Part shown: positions 41,515 through 51,198 of the stretch, piece by piece
Layout of the letters: each line of letters starts with the position of its first letter
Position numbering within the stretch: position 1 is the first letter of the stretch
Assembly (NCBI GenBank): GCA_900315895.1
Contig: ONAY01000007.1
Span: 1 to 56,929, forward strand
DNA from: an uncultured Eubacteriales bacterium
GTDB lineage: Bacteria > Bacillota > Clostridia > Peptostreptococcales > Anaerovoracaceae
Length of the DNA: 56,929 nucleotides
Direction of reading: 5' to 3'
Made by a program: the position numbers and the translations under genes
The notes under the pieces: generated by a model
The model's input: only the letters and a program-made list of their open reading frames with translations
The model's database searches: none
What the model was told of the DNA's origin: nothing

Positions 41515-41594
41515 CTTTTCTCTCCTTATCAGTCCTTTTATCAACATATTGGTATTCAGTCAGACTTTCGTCTTTTCATTCCACTATATCCTTA

Positions 41595-41623
41595 TTGAAA
41601 ACATCCCGCCTCCGTGGTATATT
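41595..41623 (+). promoter_or_regulatory. Promoter of the glycan O-acyltransferase pair
   Basis: TTGAAA, 17 bp, TATATT with extended -10 TGG; both boxes 5 of 6. The start codon at 41654 follows after 30 bases, with GGAGG at 41644-41648. Confidence 0.8.
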
Positions 41624-41653
41624 TTTCATGAAGATTTTTTTACGGAGGATGTT

Positions 41654-43090
41654 TTGGTATTCTCAAGTTCAGTATTTTTAATGGCGTTCCTTCCGGTGAC
41701 GCTTTTAATATATTTTCTTACGCCGGCGAAGTTCGTCAGGGCGAGAAATGCGGTGCTTCTCATAGCCAGTCTCGTGTTCTATGGATGGGGTGAGCCTAAG
41801 TATATCCTGATAATGATCATTTCGATCATATCAAACTATGTGCTTGCGATCCTCATCGGAAGAGCCAAGGAAAGAGCCTCAATGGGAACTGCGCAGGCTT
41901 ATCTTGTGCTGGACATATTTGTCAACCTGGGGCTTCTGGGCTTCTTTAAGTACGCGGATTTTTTGATCGATACTGTGAATTCCCTTTTCGGAAGCGGTCT
42001 GTCACTTCTTGGAATTGCTCTTCCCATAGGGATCAGTTTCTACACCTTCCAGACAATGTCTTACGTCATCGACGTGTACAGGGGAAAGGTGGGGGTCCAG
42101 AAGGACTTCGTGACCTTAGCTTGCTACGTAGCGCTTTTCCCCCAGCTCATCGCCGGTCCCATAGTCAGATATTCTGATTGTGAGAGAGCTCTCAAGGCCA
42201 GGACTTCTGACCCGGAAAGGGTGACGGAGGGCATCAGGAGATTCGTATTCGGATTCGCCAAGAAGATCCTCATAGCCAATCAGATGGCCCAGGTATGGGA
42301 GGAGATCTACGGCATGAAGGAGGCGTACACGGATATTAGTGCTGGCCTGGCCTGGATGGGTGCCATAGCCTTCACCTTCCAGATATATTTCGACTTCAGC
42401 GGCTACTCCGACATGGCCATAGGGCTGGGCAAGATATTCGGATTCGACTATCTGGAGAACTTCAATTATCCTTACATCTCTTCCACCATAACCGAATTCT
42501 GGAGAAGGTGGCACATGAGCCTTTCCTCATGGTTCAGAGATTATGTATATATTCCTCTGGGAGGAAACAGGAAGGGGCTTCTGAGGCAGCTCATTAATAT
42601 AGCCATCGTCTGGGCCCTTACAGGGCTCTGGCACGGCGCCAGCTGGAACTTCGTGCTCTGGGGAGTATACTACGGCATACTTCTCATAATAGAGAAGCTC
42701 TTCCTTCTGAAGGTCCTGGACAGGATCCCCGGGAAGCTGGCCTTCATAAAGCACGTCTACGCACTGTTCCTGGTGACCCTGGGATGGGTGCTCTTCAAGA
42801 TCACCGACTTCGGGGAACTTATGGAGTTCGTGGGCTGCATGTTCGGAAAAGGCTCGGCTCAGCCTTTGGAGTTCAGCTACTATCTGTCCTCCTACTGGCC
42901 GCTGTTTGTGGTGGCAGCCATCTGCTCCACACCCGTTGTCAAGAAGATATGGACCGGTATTCTCGGGAAGCTCCGCGGAGGTCTTGCTGCGGACATACTG
43001 GAGACTGCAGTCCTTGCAATATTGTTTATAGTTTCGGTAGCCTTCCTGGTAAGCGGAAGCTACAACCCGTTCCTTTATTTCAGGTTCTGA
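41654..43090 (+). CDS. MBOAT-family O-acyltransferase (AlgI/DltB-like)
   Basis: A 478-residue polytopic membrane protein of the MBOAT family, AlgI branch: N-terminal VFSSSVFLMAFLPV, PIGISFYTFQTMSY, QLIAGPIVRY, FWRRWHMSLSSWFRDY, and the catalytic His in LTGLWHGASWNF. It should move an acyl group, likely acetyl, across the membrane to a surface polymer. The start is the TTG at 41654 with GGAGG 5 bases before; the longer frame runs back through the tRNA-Phe gene and is rejected. It forms a pair with the DHHW gene, one base after its stop. Confidence 0.88.
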   Translation: MVFSSSVFLMAFLPVTLLIYFLTPAKFVRARNAVLLIASLVFYGWGEPKYILIMIISIISNYVLAILIGRAKERASMGTAQAYLVLDIFVNLGLLGFFKYADFLIDTVNSLFGSGLSLLGIALPIGISFYTFQTMSYVIDVYRGKVGVQKDFVTLACYVALFPQLIAGPIVRYSDCERALKARTSDPERVTEGIRRFVFGFAKKILIANQMAQVWEEIYGMKEAYTDISAGLAWMGAIAFTFQIYFDFSGYSDMAIGLGKIFGFDYLENFNYPYISSTITEFWRRWHMSLSSWFRDYVYIPLGGNRKGLLRQLINIAIVWALTGLWHGASWNFVLWGVYYGILLIIEKLFLLKVLDRIPGKLAFIKHVYALFLVTLGWVLFKITDFGELMEFVGCMFGKGSAQPLEFSYYLSSYWPLFVVAAICSTPVVKKIWTGILGKLRGGLAADILETAVLAILFIVSVAFLVSGSYNPFLYFRF

Positions 43091-43091
43091 T

Positions 43092-44213
43092 ATGAGCGCA
43101 AAAGATCCAAAGAAAAACATAATACTGATGGTATCCGCCGTGCTCATCATCGCCTTCCTGTCTCTGGGCACACTGATCCTTCCGGATAGGGAGAAGTCTG
43201 ACAACGAGAACAGATACCTGGCGCAGGCACCCGACTTTGATATCGGGGATATTCTGAGCGGTGAATTCGAAGAGGATTCGGAAAAATACCTGACGGATCA
43301 GATTATAGGCCGCGAGCAGTGGATAAGCGTGTATTCCAATATTCTGAAGCTGGGGCTTCGGAAGGACATAAACGGTGTATATCTTCTGAAGGACGGAGTC
43401 CTTGCTGAGAGGACCACACCATGGGAGTTCGACAGGAACACGTTCCGGGGGAATCTGGATAATGTGGCGCTTCTTCGGGATGATCTGAAGGGACGGATCC
43501 CGGTGGACGTGATGCTTGTGCCATCTGCGTCTTTTGTGAACAGAGATGCTTACAACATGAGCACCAACTTCCCTGAGGAGCCCTGTTTCTCTCAGGCTGA
43601 GGATGCGCTGGGAGAAAGCCTGATCCTCCTGAAGGACCGGATGGAGCCTGACATGTACTATAAGACGGATCACCACTGGAACATGGAGGGGGCCATGAAC
43701 GCCGCATCCGTCTATCTGGACAGGGCCGGGCTGAAAGCCGATCTTCCGGAGCTTGTGACAGTTTCCGAGGACTTCCGCGGGACCCTTTATTCCAAGATAC
43801 TCATTAACGGCGATAGGACCGATGACATCCTGCTTCCCGCAGGATGGGAAGATGACGGGACGAAACTCATTGCCGACGGCGAGGAGTTCGATTCCATATA
43901 TTTCAAGGACAGACTGGAACAGAAGGACCAGTACGAGGTGTATCTCGGCGGAAACTACGGAAGAGCAGACATTGTGCCTGAGGACGGTGACGGGAAGCCA
44001 TCCCTTCTGATAGTGAAGGACTCCTATGCCAATTCCTTCGTGCCTGCTGTTCTTAACGACTTCTCAAAGATCACTCTGATCGATCCCAGATACTACAGGG
44101 GCTCAGTTGAGGACCTGGCATCAAGTGAGGGATATGACAGAGTCCTGGTGCTTTTCAGCACTGTCAATTTCAGTCAGCAGAAGCTGGAACTTACGAAGAG
44201 TCTTCTGGGGTGA
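43092..44213 (+). CDS. DHHW-family (AlgX/AlgJ-like) glycan acetylation partner
   Basis: A 373-residue protein with one N-terminal membrane anchor (about 10-30) and an extracytoplasmic domain containing KTDHHWNMEGA, the DHHW motif, and a late LIVKDSYANSFVP with the SGNH-type serine. In alginate systems AlgJ/AlgX act with AlgI to acetylate the polymer. Pairing with the MBOAT gene indicates the same division of labour here; the glycan target is unknown. Confidence 0.85.
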   Translation: MSAKDPKKNIILMVSAVLIIAFLSLGTLILPDREKSDNENRYLAQAPDFDIGDILSGEFEEDSEKYLTDQIIGREQWISVYSNILKLGLRKDINGVYLLKDGVLAERTTPWEFDRNTFRGNLDNVALLRDDLKGRIPVDVMLVPSASFVNRDAYNMSTNFPEEPCFSQAEDALGESLILLKDRMEPDMYYKTDHHWNMEGAMNAASVYLDRAGLKADLPELVTVSEDFRGTLYSKILINGDRTDDILLPAGWEDDGTKLIADGEEFDSIYFKDRLEQKDQYEVYLGGNYGRADIVPEDGDGKPSLLIVKDSYANSFVPAVLNDFSKITLIDPRYYRGSVEDLASSEGYDRVLVLFSTVNFSQQKLELTKSLLG

Positions 44214-44218
44214 CGGAC

Positions 44219-44560
44219 ATGGAAAAGAAGAATGAACTGGGCACCATCAAGGTTGCAGAGTATGCATTTGAAAAGCTTGTAAAGGATGCAGTGGCCATGA
44301 CCGGAGACAAGGAGACCATTGCGCCGGGCAGGAACAGCATCGTGATCGATGAGGATGATCTGGAGCTAAAGATAGAGTTCAACGTTATCCATCGGTTCGG
44401 CGCCAGCATGTATTTTGCGTCACAGACGGTGCTGAGCTATCTGGAGGAGAACCTCAAGAGGCTGAAGCTGGGCAAGGCCGTTAAGATCACCATGCGGATC
44501 GTAGGCATCAGGACCAAAAAGATCACCAAACAGAACATAGAATATTCAGTGGAGTTTTAG
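44219..44560 (+). CDS. Small Asp23/Gls24-like protein
   Basis: A 113-residue protein with LGTIKVAEYAFEKLVKDAV at the start and an alternating beta-rich middle (LELKIEFNVIHRFG) similar in outline to Asp23/Gls24 (YloU-type) proteins. In Bacillus, yloU lies in the same region as recG. The similarity is weak. ATG 44219 is used; a GTG at 44210 overlapping the previous stop is an alternative. recG begins 2 bases later. Confidence 0.5.
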   Translation: MEKKNELGTIKVAEYAFEKLVKDAVAMTGDKETIAPGRNSIVIDEDDLELKIEFNVIHRFGASMYFASQTVLSYLEENLKRLKLGKAVKITMRIVGIRTKKITKQNIEYSVEF

Positions 44561-44562
44561 GA

Positions 44563-46605
44563 TTGGAACTCAGGGACAGCATCACATCCTTAAAGGGGGT
44601 AGGCGACAAAAAAGCCGCCCTGCTGGAAAAACTGAATATAAGGACAGTCAGAGACCTGATATACACATTTCCGAGAAAATATGAGGATAGAAGACATGTC
44701 ACCAAGATCATCCAGGCGCCTCAGGAGGAGGACGTCCTTCTTGAAGTGACTGTATCTTCAGTGAAGCAGCCGGGGCCATATTTCCGAAAGGCCCCGCTTA
44801 AAGTTTTTTGCGAGGACGATTCGGGATCGGTGGAGGTCTTGTTCTTCAACGCAAAATACCTGTCCCGCTACTTCTACAGAGGCCAGGAGCTGACGCTCTA
44901 CGGCAAGATATCCTTCAATAACGGAAGGCGCCAGATGGCTCATCCGGAGTTCCACAAGAGGGGCGACAAGGACGACCTTAGAGGATTGTTCCCGGTATAT
45001 CCTCTTACGGAGGGGATCTCCCAGGCTCAGATGAGGAGCCTTCAGCTTCAGGCGCTGCCATATCACTCCCTTATATCAGAGTGGCTTCCGGAAAGGATAG
45101 TTGACGAAAACAATCTCTGCCCGCCTTCATATGCGGTGACCAACATTCATTTCCCGAAGGAGGAGAGGAGGGCTCTGGAGGGCCGGTACAGACTTGTGTT
45201 TGAGGAGCTCCTCATCCTGCAGACAGGACTTTTCTATATCAAAAACGGCGTAAAGACCAACTCCAAGGGAGTTAAGCTCAAGAAATCCGTTAAGGTAGAC
45301 CAGTTTCTGAACAGCCTGGGATTCAAGCTGACTCCCGGGCAGGAGAGAGCCTTCAGAGAAGTGGAAAAAGACCTGGAGGACGGACAGCCCATGAACAGGC
45401 TGGTCCAGGGAGACGTGGGATCCGGCAAGACCGCAGTGTCGGAACTTGCCATGTTTAAGACCGTTAAATGCGGCTTTCAGGCGGTCATGATGGCCCCGAC
45501 GGAACTTCTTGCGAAACAGCACATAAAGACCCTTAAAAAGGATTTTGAGCCATTTGGGATCAGGTGCGAGCTTCTTTCCGGGGGCATGAAGCAGAAGGAG
45601 AGGGCGGCTCTTCTTTCGGATCTTGAAAAGGGTGATGTACAGATCCTCGTAGGCACCCACGCCCTGATCCAGCCGGATGTGAAGTTCCACAAGCTGGGCC
45701 TGGTGGTCACAGACGAGCAGCACAGATTCGGAGTGGAGCAGAGGAACCTTCTTACAGAGAAGGGAGAAGACCCCAACGTGCTGGTAATGACGGCCACCCC
45801 CATACCCAGGACTCTGGCAGTGATCCTCTACGGAGACCTGGATATCTCCGTGATAGATACCCTGCCTGAAGGAAGAAAGCCTGTAAGGACATTCCTGAGG
45901 TACGATGAATCCAGGGGAAAGATTTACGATTTCGTACGCGACAAGGTCAAAGAAGGCCGTCAGGCCTTCGTGGTGGCGCCTCTCATCGAGGAGTCAGATG
46001 CATTAAATGTGAGATCGGCGGAGGAGATCTATGAAGAGCTCTCCGCAAAATATCCCGACCTGAGAGTAGGCCTGGTCCACGGCGCCATGAAGCAGAAAGA
46101 CAAGGACGACATTATGATCCGCTTCAGGGATGGAGATATAGACGTCCTCGTGTCCACGGTGGTCATAGAAGTGGGCATAGACGTGCCCAATGCATCTGTA
46201 ATGGTCATCGAGAACAGCGAGCGTTTCGGCCTGGCTCAGCTTCATCAGTTGAGAGGAAGGGTAGGCAGAGGAAGTCAGCAGTCGTACTGTATCCTGGTCA
46301 GCTCCTCCAAGAGCGGAGTCGCACAGAAGAGAAACGAGATAATGGTCAGCACCAATGACGGCTTCGTCATCGCCGAGGAGGACCTGAAGCTCAGGGGACC
46401 CGGCGAGATCTTCGGCACCAGGCAGCACGGCATACCTGAACTGAACGTGGCGGACCTTGTGAGGAACGCAGACATACTGGAAAAAGTCAGGGGCATAGCT
46501 CAGGATATCATAGACAGGGATCCGGGACTCAGTGAACCGGAGGACCTGGAACTTAGAGAAAGGATAAAGAGGCTTTTCGGGGAGAACATCTCTCTGAACC
46601 TTTAA
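44563..46605 (+). CDS. recG: ATP-dependent DNA helicase RecG
   Basis: A 680-residue SF2 helicase: N-terminal wedge domain (LKGVGDKKAALLEKL; TFPRKYEDR), Walker A GDVGSGKT, motif II DEQHRFG, TATPIPRTLA, and motif VI GRVGRGSQQSYC. It remodels stalled forks and recombination intermediates. The TTG at 44563 is the start, with GGAG upstream; no ATG is suitable. rsmD follows 6 bases after the stop. Confidence 0.95.
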   Translation: MELRDSITSLKGVGDKKAALLEKLNIRTVRDLIYTFPRKYEDRRHVTKIIQAPQEEDVLLEVTVSSVKQPGPYFRKAPLKVFCEDDSGSVEVLFFNAKYLSRYFYRGQELTLYGKISFNNGRRQMAHPEFHKRGDKDDLRGLFPVYPLTEGISQAQMRSLQLQALPYHSLISEWLPERIVDENNLCPPSYAVTNIHFPKEERRALEGRYRLVFEELLILQTGLFYIKNGVKTNSKGVKLKKSVKVDQFLNSLGFKLTPGQERAFREVEKDLEDGQPMNRLVQGDVGSGKTAVSELAMFKTVKCGFQAVMMAPTELLAKQHIKTLKKDFEPFGIRCELLSGGMKQKERAALLSDLEKGDVQILVGTHALIQPDVKFHKLGLVVTDEQHRFGVEQRNLLTEKGEDPNVLVMTATPIPRTLAVILYGDLDISVIDTLPEGRKPVRTFLRYDESRGKIYDFVRDKVKEGRQAFVVAPLIEESDALNVRSAEEIYEELSAKYPDLRVGLVHGAMKQKDKDDIMIRFRDGDIDVLVSTVVIEVGIDVPNASVMVIENSERFGLAQLHQLRGRVGRGSQQSYCILVSSSKSGVAQKRNEIMVSTNDGFVIAEEDLKLRGPGEIFGTRQHGIPELNVADLVRNADILEKVRGIAQDIIDRDPGLSEPEDLELRERIKRLFGENISLNL

Positions 46606-46611
46606 AGAGAC

Positions 46612-47178
46612 ATGAGGATAGTAGCGGGAGAATTCAAGGGAAGAAGGATAGAGACCCCTAAGGGATACGATGTAAGGCCTACAACCGAGAAGGTGAAGGA
46701 GGCTCTGTTCAGCATGCTCAGCAACCTTATGGAGGACAGCACGTGCTGCGACCTGTTTTCGGGGACCGGCAATCTGGGGCTGGAGGCCATATCAAGAGGG
46801 GCTGAGCGCTGTATTTTTTGCGATAATTCAGGAGAGAGCGTAAGGCTCATCAGGAAGAATATAGAATACTGCAGGGCGACTGATCGGGCGGTACTCATAC
46901 CGGGAGGCTTCGAGAAGTGTCTCAAAAAGATGGATGAAGAGGGCCTGAAGGCAGATATTTTCTTCCTGGATCCACCTTATAGGGAAGGTCTCTACGAAAG
47001 GTGTCTTGAACTCATAAGGGACCTGGAGCTTTTGAAGGAGGGCGGTGTCATCGTATGCGAGCACGCAAGAAATGACAGCTTCCCGGGTGTTTTTTGCGGC
47101 TTTGGGAAGTATAAAGAGAAAAACTACGGTTCCATAACGCTTTCTCTGTACGCCACCAAAAGTAGTTGTTCAGAATAG
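46612..47178 (+). CDS. rsmD: 16S rRNA (guanine966-N2)-methyltransferase
   Basis: A 188-residue methyltransferase: MRIVAGEFKGRRIETPKG start, RPTTEKVKEALF, the SAM-binding DLFSGTGNLGLEA, and the catalytic LDPPY. It methylates G966 of 16S rRNA. coaD, its usual follower, is 8.9 kb away. Confidence 0.93.
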   Translation: MRIVAGEFKGRRIETPKGYDVRPTTEKVKEALFSMLSNLMEDSTCCDLFSGTGNLGLEAISRGAERCIFCDNSGESVRLIRKNIEYCRATDRAVLIPGGFEKCLKKMDEEGLKADIFFLDPPYREGLYERCLELIRDLELLKEGGVIVCEHARNDSFPGVFCGFGKYKEKNYGSITLSLYATKSSCSE

Positions 47179-47194
47179 GTATATGTGTTATAAT
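47166..47194 (+). promoter_or_regulatory. Promoter of the surface-glycan cassette
   Basis: TTGTTC, 17 bp, perfect TATAAT (47189-47194) with extended -10 TGT. It overlaps the end of rsmD and precedes the glycosyltransferase ATG at 47234. Confidence 0.65.
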
Positions 47195-47233
47195 TTAATA
47201 TCTTTAATTGTGCGTTGAATTATTGAGTGTTCT

Positions 47234-48307
47234 ATGAATATTTTGTTCGTATCGTGCGGGAATGCGGATTACGACGGACGCCTGAGAGAACTGTTGAAGG
47301 TATCCAGAGAACTGGGCGAAGTCACCTGCTATTCCTACGGGTCAGAGAGTCTTTTCCCGGGACATCATGTCTATGGAGATGACGTTGGCTATATAAAATT
47401 CATCAGGAATGTGTGCCGCGAAGCAAAGAAATGTGACGCGGATGTTGTGTTTGTAGATAACCGCAGAGCCACCATACCTGCCATGCTGATCAATTGGAAG
47501 AAAAAAGCTTTTCTCATCCTGGACTGCAGAGAGTTGTATGAGGCCAGCCAGTTCACGGAACTATATAACAAGTTCGGGTGTTGGGCTGAAAAAACCTGCG
47601 CAAGGAAGGCAGACGTCCTGATCTGTGCCAATTCTTTCAGAGCGGACTACATGGAGAAAAAATGGAAGGTCAGACGTCCTCTTGTGTTTGAAAACATAAG
47701 AAGACTGGAATACGACGAAGACAAGATAGATGATGCAGCCGCACTGATAGACCCGGTCCTCGGTGGCGATGAGATACGTATTGTATCAACTTACGGCTGC
47801 AGCATCGACCGGACCAATGATGTTTTGGTGAGAAACATCAATAAGATACAGGGGAACGTCAGGTTGTTCCTCGTCGGGACGTCAAGCAAGGAAGACGAGG
47901 AAACCATAAGAGGTATCATTAAAGATCAGGGTGCTGAGGATAAGGTCGTCATATTAAGACAAATGAATCAGACAGAACTGAAATATCTCTTAAGCAGATC
48001 CCATATAGGCGTAGTCAACTACAACCGAAAGGATCTGAACAACGAGTACTGCGCCTCCGGCAAGATATACGAATTTCTTTTCGAGGGCCTGCCCGTAATC
48101 ACCACATCCAATCCGCCTCTGAAAAAAATCTGCGAGGAGTATGGGGTTGGGGAATCCGATGATGAGTATTTTAACGGTATAAACCGACTAATTGAGAGTT
48201 ACGATAAATATAAGGCGTGTGCTGAGGCCTTTGCTGAAAGCCACGATGTAAGCGACAGCAACCTGGAATTGTACGAGAGCTTAAAAGGGGAGTTAGCAGC
48301 ATTATGA
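47234..48307 (+). CDS. Glycosyltransferase (GT4-like)
   Basis: A 357-residue protein with a GT-B-like two-domain layout: N-terminal MNILFVSCGNADYDGRLREL, and a C-terminal nucleotide-sugar domain ending in SGKIYEFLFEGLPVITT with the E-x7-E-like region. It should add a sugar to a lipid-linked glycan intermediate; the sugar cannot be told. No signal or membrane segment. First gene of the cassette; it overlaps the Wzy gene by 4 bases. Confidence 0.8.
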   Translation: MNILFVSCGNADYDGRLRELLKVSRELGEVTCYSYGSESLFPGHHVYGDDVGYIKFIRNVCREAKKCDADVVFVDNRRATIPAMLINWKKKAFLILDCRELYEASQFTELYNKFGCWAEKTCARKADVLICANSFRADYMEKKWKVRRPLVFENIRRLEYDEDKIDDAAALIDPVLGGDEIRIVSTYGCSIDRTNDVLVRNINKIQGNVRLFLVGTSSKEDEETIRGIIKDQGAEDKVVILRQMNQTELKYLLSRSHIGVVNYNRKDLNNEYCASGKIYEFLFEGLPVITTSNPPLKKICEEYGVGESDDEYFNGINRLIESYDKYKACAEAFAESHDVSDSNLELYESLKGELAAL

Positions 48308-49758
48308 AATTAACATTCAATTACAAAAAGATTCTGGCGGCCGTTGGGGCATTCCTGTTCATTTCGCCAGACCTCAACATTATTGAGTCGATTCTGACAT
48401 ACTGCGGAATTGGGAATCATGACGTGGTGAAGTATGCAGCCATTGCCATATTCGCGATCATGGATCTTCTTTTGGTAATAGCCTTCTTCAAGGCCAAGCC
48501 CAGCCGCAGAATGTTCATAGTACTGATCATCTTTAACGTGATCTATATTTTGCCTCAGGTCCTGAACAGAGACGCCACTGCCATTATGCAGTATTGCCTG
48601 TTTACGGTACCCACCACTGTGGCGACCATCATGCTTACTGGAGATGAGGAGATACATAAACTGTTCTTCAAGTATCTGGGGATCTTGGTGAAGGTCGCTC
48701 TTATTGCGGCACTTCTTTACATCTATCTTCTCTACTTCGGCACTAACCGCAGAGAAAACGGTATGCTGATAATCGAGAATATGAGCTATGGAGACATGGC
48801 GTATCTGTTCGTTTCCGGTTTTATTGTCTCCCTCCTGGAGGTAATGGAGGAAAAGAGCAAGATTGGGTATTTTGCTTTAGTGGTATTCTCACTGGCTGTC
48901 CTTTTTGCAGGTGCCAGATCCGCCATTCTCTGCATAGTCGGCGCACTGATCCTTCATTGGCTCATGCTGTTCATCTCAAGGCCAGAGAAGAAAAAGTATC
49001 TCAAAATGCTCATCGTTACAGCCCTGACGGCAGCCACGCTTGTGGGAGGAATGTATATCCTGCCTGAAGGGTCGAGGTTTGATCTTGTAAACATTGACAT
49101 CAGTACCATCGAATTTGATGATCCATCCGAAGCCTTGATATTTGAGAACAGATATACCCACTCTAGGATCAACGGGGTCGCGGTACTGTATGTCCCCACC
49201 GGTAAAGAGATGAGCATATATGATGCTTTCTACAAGGAAGTTGTCAAGAATGACAGAACGAAGAAGGAAACCGAGGAGATCCTCCGTGAGGATATAAAGA
49301 ACCGTACCGGTGAATACATAATCGTTCTCAACGAAGATGACTGGGAATACGGTTGCTATTATTCTCTGCCCAACTACAGGACATTCCTTTGGAAAGCAGC
49401 GAAGGCAGAATACAAAAAGAATCCCATTTTCGGAAACGGTCCGCTGTATTTCAAGAATAAATACTCCGGATACTTCCCACACAACATCTTCCTGGAAGCC
49501 ATGACAGACTTCGGAATCGTGGGAACGGTCCTGCTTGCGTTGCTTGCATTGTTCTGCTTCATCAAAGGAATGGCGTACTTCTGGAAGAAGAAGGAGTCCA
49601 CCGTGCTCAGGATGAACGTACTGTTGTTCTCCAAGATGCCGAGATATTTGTTGTACACCACCTTGTACAGCACTGCTTCTCTGGCAATGACCGTAATCTA
49701 TTATCTAACGCTGGGATGGCTGGCTAAGGATGAGAAACAAGATAAGGAAACTGCTTGA
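48304..49758 (+). CDS. O-antigen-polymerase-like membrane protein (Wzy-like)
   Basis: A 484-residue protein with about ten membrane helices, a cluster at 12-250, a large external loop at about 255-395 and final helices after 400. PHNIFLEAMTDFGIVG in the late part is the conserved patch of Wzy/WaaL-type proteins. It would polymerise repeat units outside the membrane. Family sequence similarity is low by nature; context supports the call. Overlaps the flippase gene by 29 bases. Confidence 0.7.
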   Translation: MKLTFNYKKILAAVGAFLFISPDLNIIESILTYCGIGNHDVVKYAAIAIFAIMDLLLVIAFFKAKPSRRMFIVLIIFNVIYILPQVLNRDATAIMQYCLFTVPTTVATIMLTGDEEIHKLFFKYLGILVKVALIAALLYIYLLYFGTNRRENGMLIIENMSYGDMAYLFVSGFIVSLLEVMEEKSKIGYFALVVFSLAVLFAGARSAILCIVGALILHWLMLFISRPEKKKYLKMLIVTALTAATLVGGMYILPEGSRFDLVNIDISTIEFDDPSEALIFENRYTHSRINGVAVLYVPTGKEMSIYDAFYKEVVKNDRTKKETEEILREDIKNRTGEYIIVLNEDDWEYGCYYSLPNYRTFLWKAAKAEYKKNPIFGNGPLYFKNKYSGYFPHNIFLEAMTDFGIVGTVLLALLALFCFIKGMAYFWKKKESTVLRMNVLLFSKMPRYLLYTTLYSTASLAMTVIYYLTLGWLAKDEKQDKETA

Positions 49759-51184
49759 CAAATACAATAGCCTGCCTGTGCAGGCCAAAGCCGGCTTTTG
49801 GTTTCTAGTCTGCACCGTTGTGCAAAGATCCATCACGATAATAACGACACCGATATTCACACGAATGCTTTCAGAGCCTGAATACGGTGAATACGGTGTC
49901 TTTATCTCGTGGATGGGCATATTGTCGTGCTTTGTCACGATGTTCATTTTTTCCGGAATCTACCCGCAGGCCATAGTGAAACATGAAGAGGAGAAGGACG
50001 TATACTCTTCATCGATGCAAGGATTGACAATAACCCTTGTCATTTTCTGGTGCATTATTTATCTTTTAGGGCGCACTTTCTGGAATGACATTTTCTTTCT
50101 GAACACCATTGAATTGATTGCCATGTTCGTGGTGATGTGGGGCAATGCTGCATTCGGATTCTGGTCCGCAGAAAAAAGGATAGCTTACAAGTACAAGTCT
50201 CTGCTGGCTGTCACTCTTACTGAAGCCATAATGCAGCCTGTGCTCAGCATAGTCCTGATATCATATTTCCCCAATAAGGTCAACGGCCTGGTCTGGGGAA
50301 TAGCCATAGCAAATCTGGTCTGCTATTCGCCGCTTTTCGTATCCCAGATGCTGAAGGGAAAGCAGTTCTTTTCGAGCAAAATATGGAAGTATTCTCTGGG
50401 ACTGGCCATACCTTTGATCCCTCACTATCTATCCTCAGTGGTGCTGAACAGCTCTGACAGGATCATGATTCAGAAGATAGTTGGAGAGGGACCTGCGGGA
50501 ATATATAACCTTGCATATACAATTTCGATCTGTGGAACCATAATAAATCAGGCTCTCCTTCAGACCATTCAGCCCTGGGTATATACCAAGATCAAGGAGG
50601 AACGGTACGAAGACTTAAAGAGGGTGGTATATCCTGCCTTGATCGTCATTGGATGCGTTAACCTTCTGGTAATTCTTATATCGCCTGAACTTATCAAGAT
50701 ATTCGCTCCACCGGCCTATTACGATGCGGTCTGGGTAATGCCGCCAATATCGTTGAGCGTTTATTACATGTTCACATTCAACCTGTTCGCATGCTTCGAG
50801 TTTTACTTCGAGAAGCCCGGTTATGTATCTGCGGCCACATTTACAGGCGCCGGCCTGAACGTGGTTTTGAATTACATATTCATCAAGATGTTCGGATACG
50901 TTGCTGCAGGTTATACGACACTCATATGTTACTTCGTGTTCTGCGTGGCACACTACTGCTTCATGCGGATCATCCTTAAGCAGGAAAATATCACTGAGAA
51001 GGTGTACAGCCTGAAGGTGCTCACACTTATTTCAGTGGCAGTGACGGCATGCGGTTTTGTCATCATGTTGACATATAATTACCCGTATGTCAGATATGGC
51101 CTGATCGCAGTGGTCCTCATAGCTTGCCTGATAGAAAGAAAGAGGATCAAGGGGTACGTGCTGAGAATAATGGGACGTGAATGA
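49730..51184 (+). CDS. Wzx-like polysaccharide flippase (MOP superfamily)
   Basis: A 484-residue protein with about 12-14 membrane helices. The N-terminal AGFWFLVCTVVQRSITIIT and TPIFTRMLSEPEYGEYGVF are typical of the RfbX/MATE-like flippases. It moves the lipid-linked repeat unit across the membrane. It starts inside the Wzy gene and is followed by licD. Confidence 0.85.
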   Translation: MRNKIRKLLDKYNSLPVQAKAGFWFLVCTVVQRSITIITTPIFTRMLSEPEYGEYGVFISWMGILSCFVTMFIFSGIYPQAIVKHEEEKDVYSSSMQGLTITLVIFWCIIYLLGRTFWNDIFFLNTIELIAMFVVMWGNAAFGFWSAEKRIAYKYKSLLAVTLTEAIMQPVLSIVLISYFPNKVNGLVWGIAIANLVCYSPLFVSQMLKGKQFFSSKIWKYSLGLAIPLIPHYLSSVVLNSSDRIMIQKIVGEGPAGIYNLAYTISICGTIINQALLQTIQPWVYTKIKEERYEDLKRVVYPALIVIGCVNLLVILISPELIKIFAPPAYYDAVWVMPPISLSVYYMFTFNLFACFEFYFEKPGYVSAATFTGAGLNVVLNYIFIKMFGYVAAGYTTLICYFVFCVAHYCFMRIILKQENITEKVYSLKVLTLISVAVTACGFVIMLTYNYPYVRYGLIAVVLIACLIERKRIKGYVLRIMGRE

Positions 51185-51198
51185 GGAAAGGAACCATC

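Noticed and set aside
41447-41653. Upstream extension of the MBOAT frame
   Set aside because: It runs through tRNA-Phe and its terminator; the TTG at 41654 has GGAGG and the family N-terminus.
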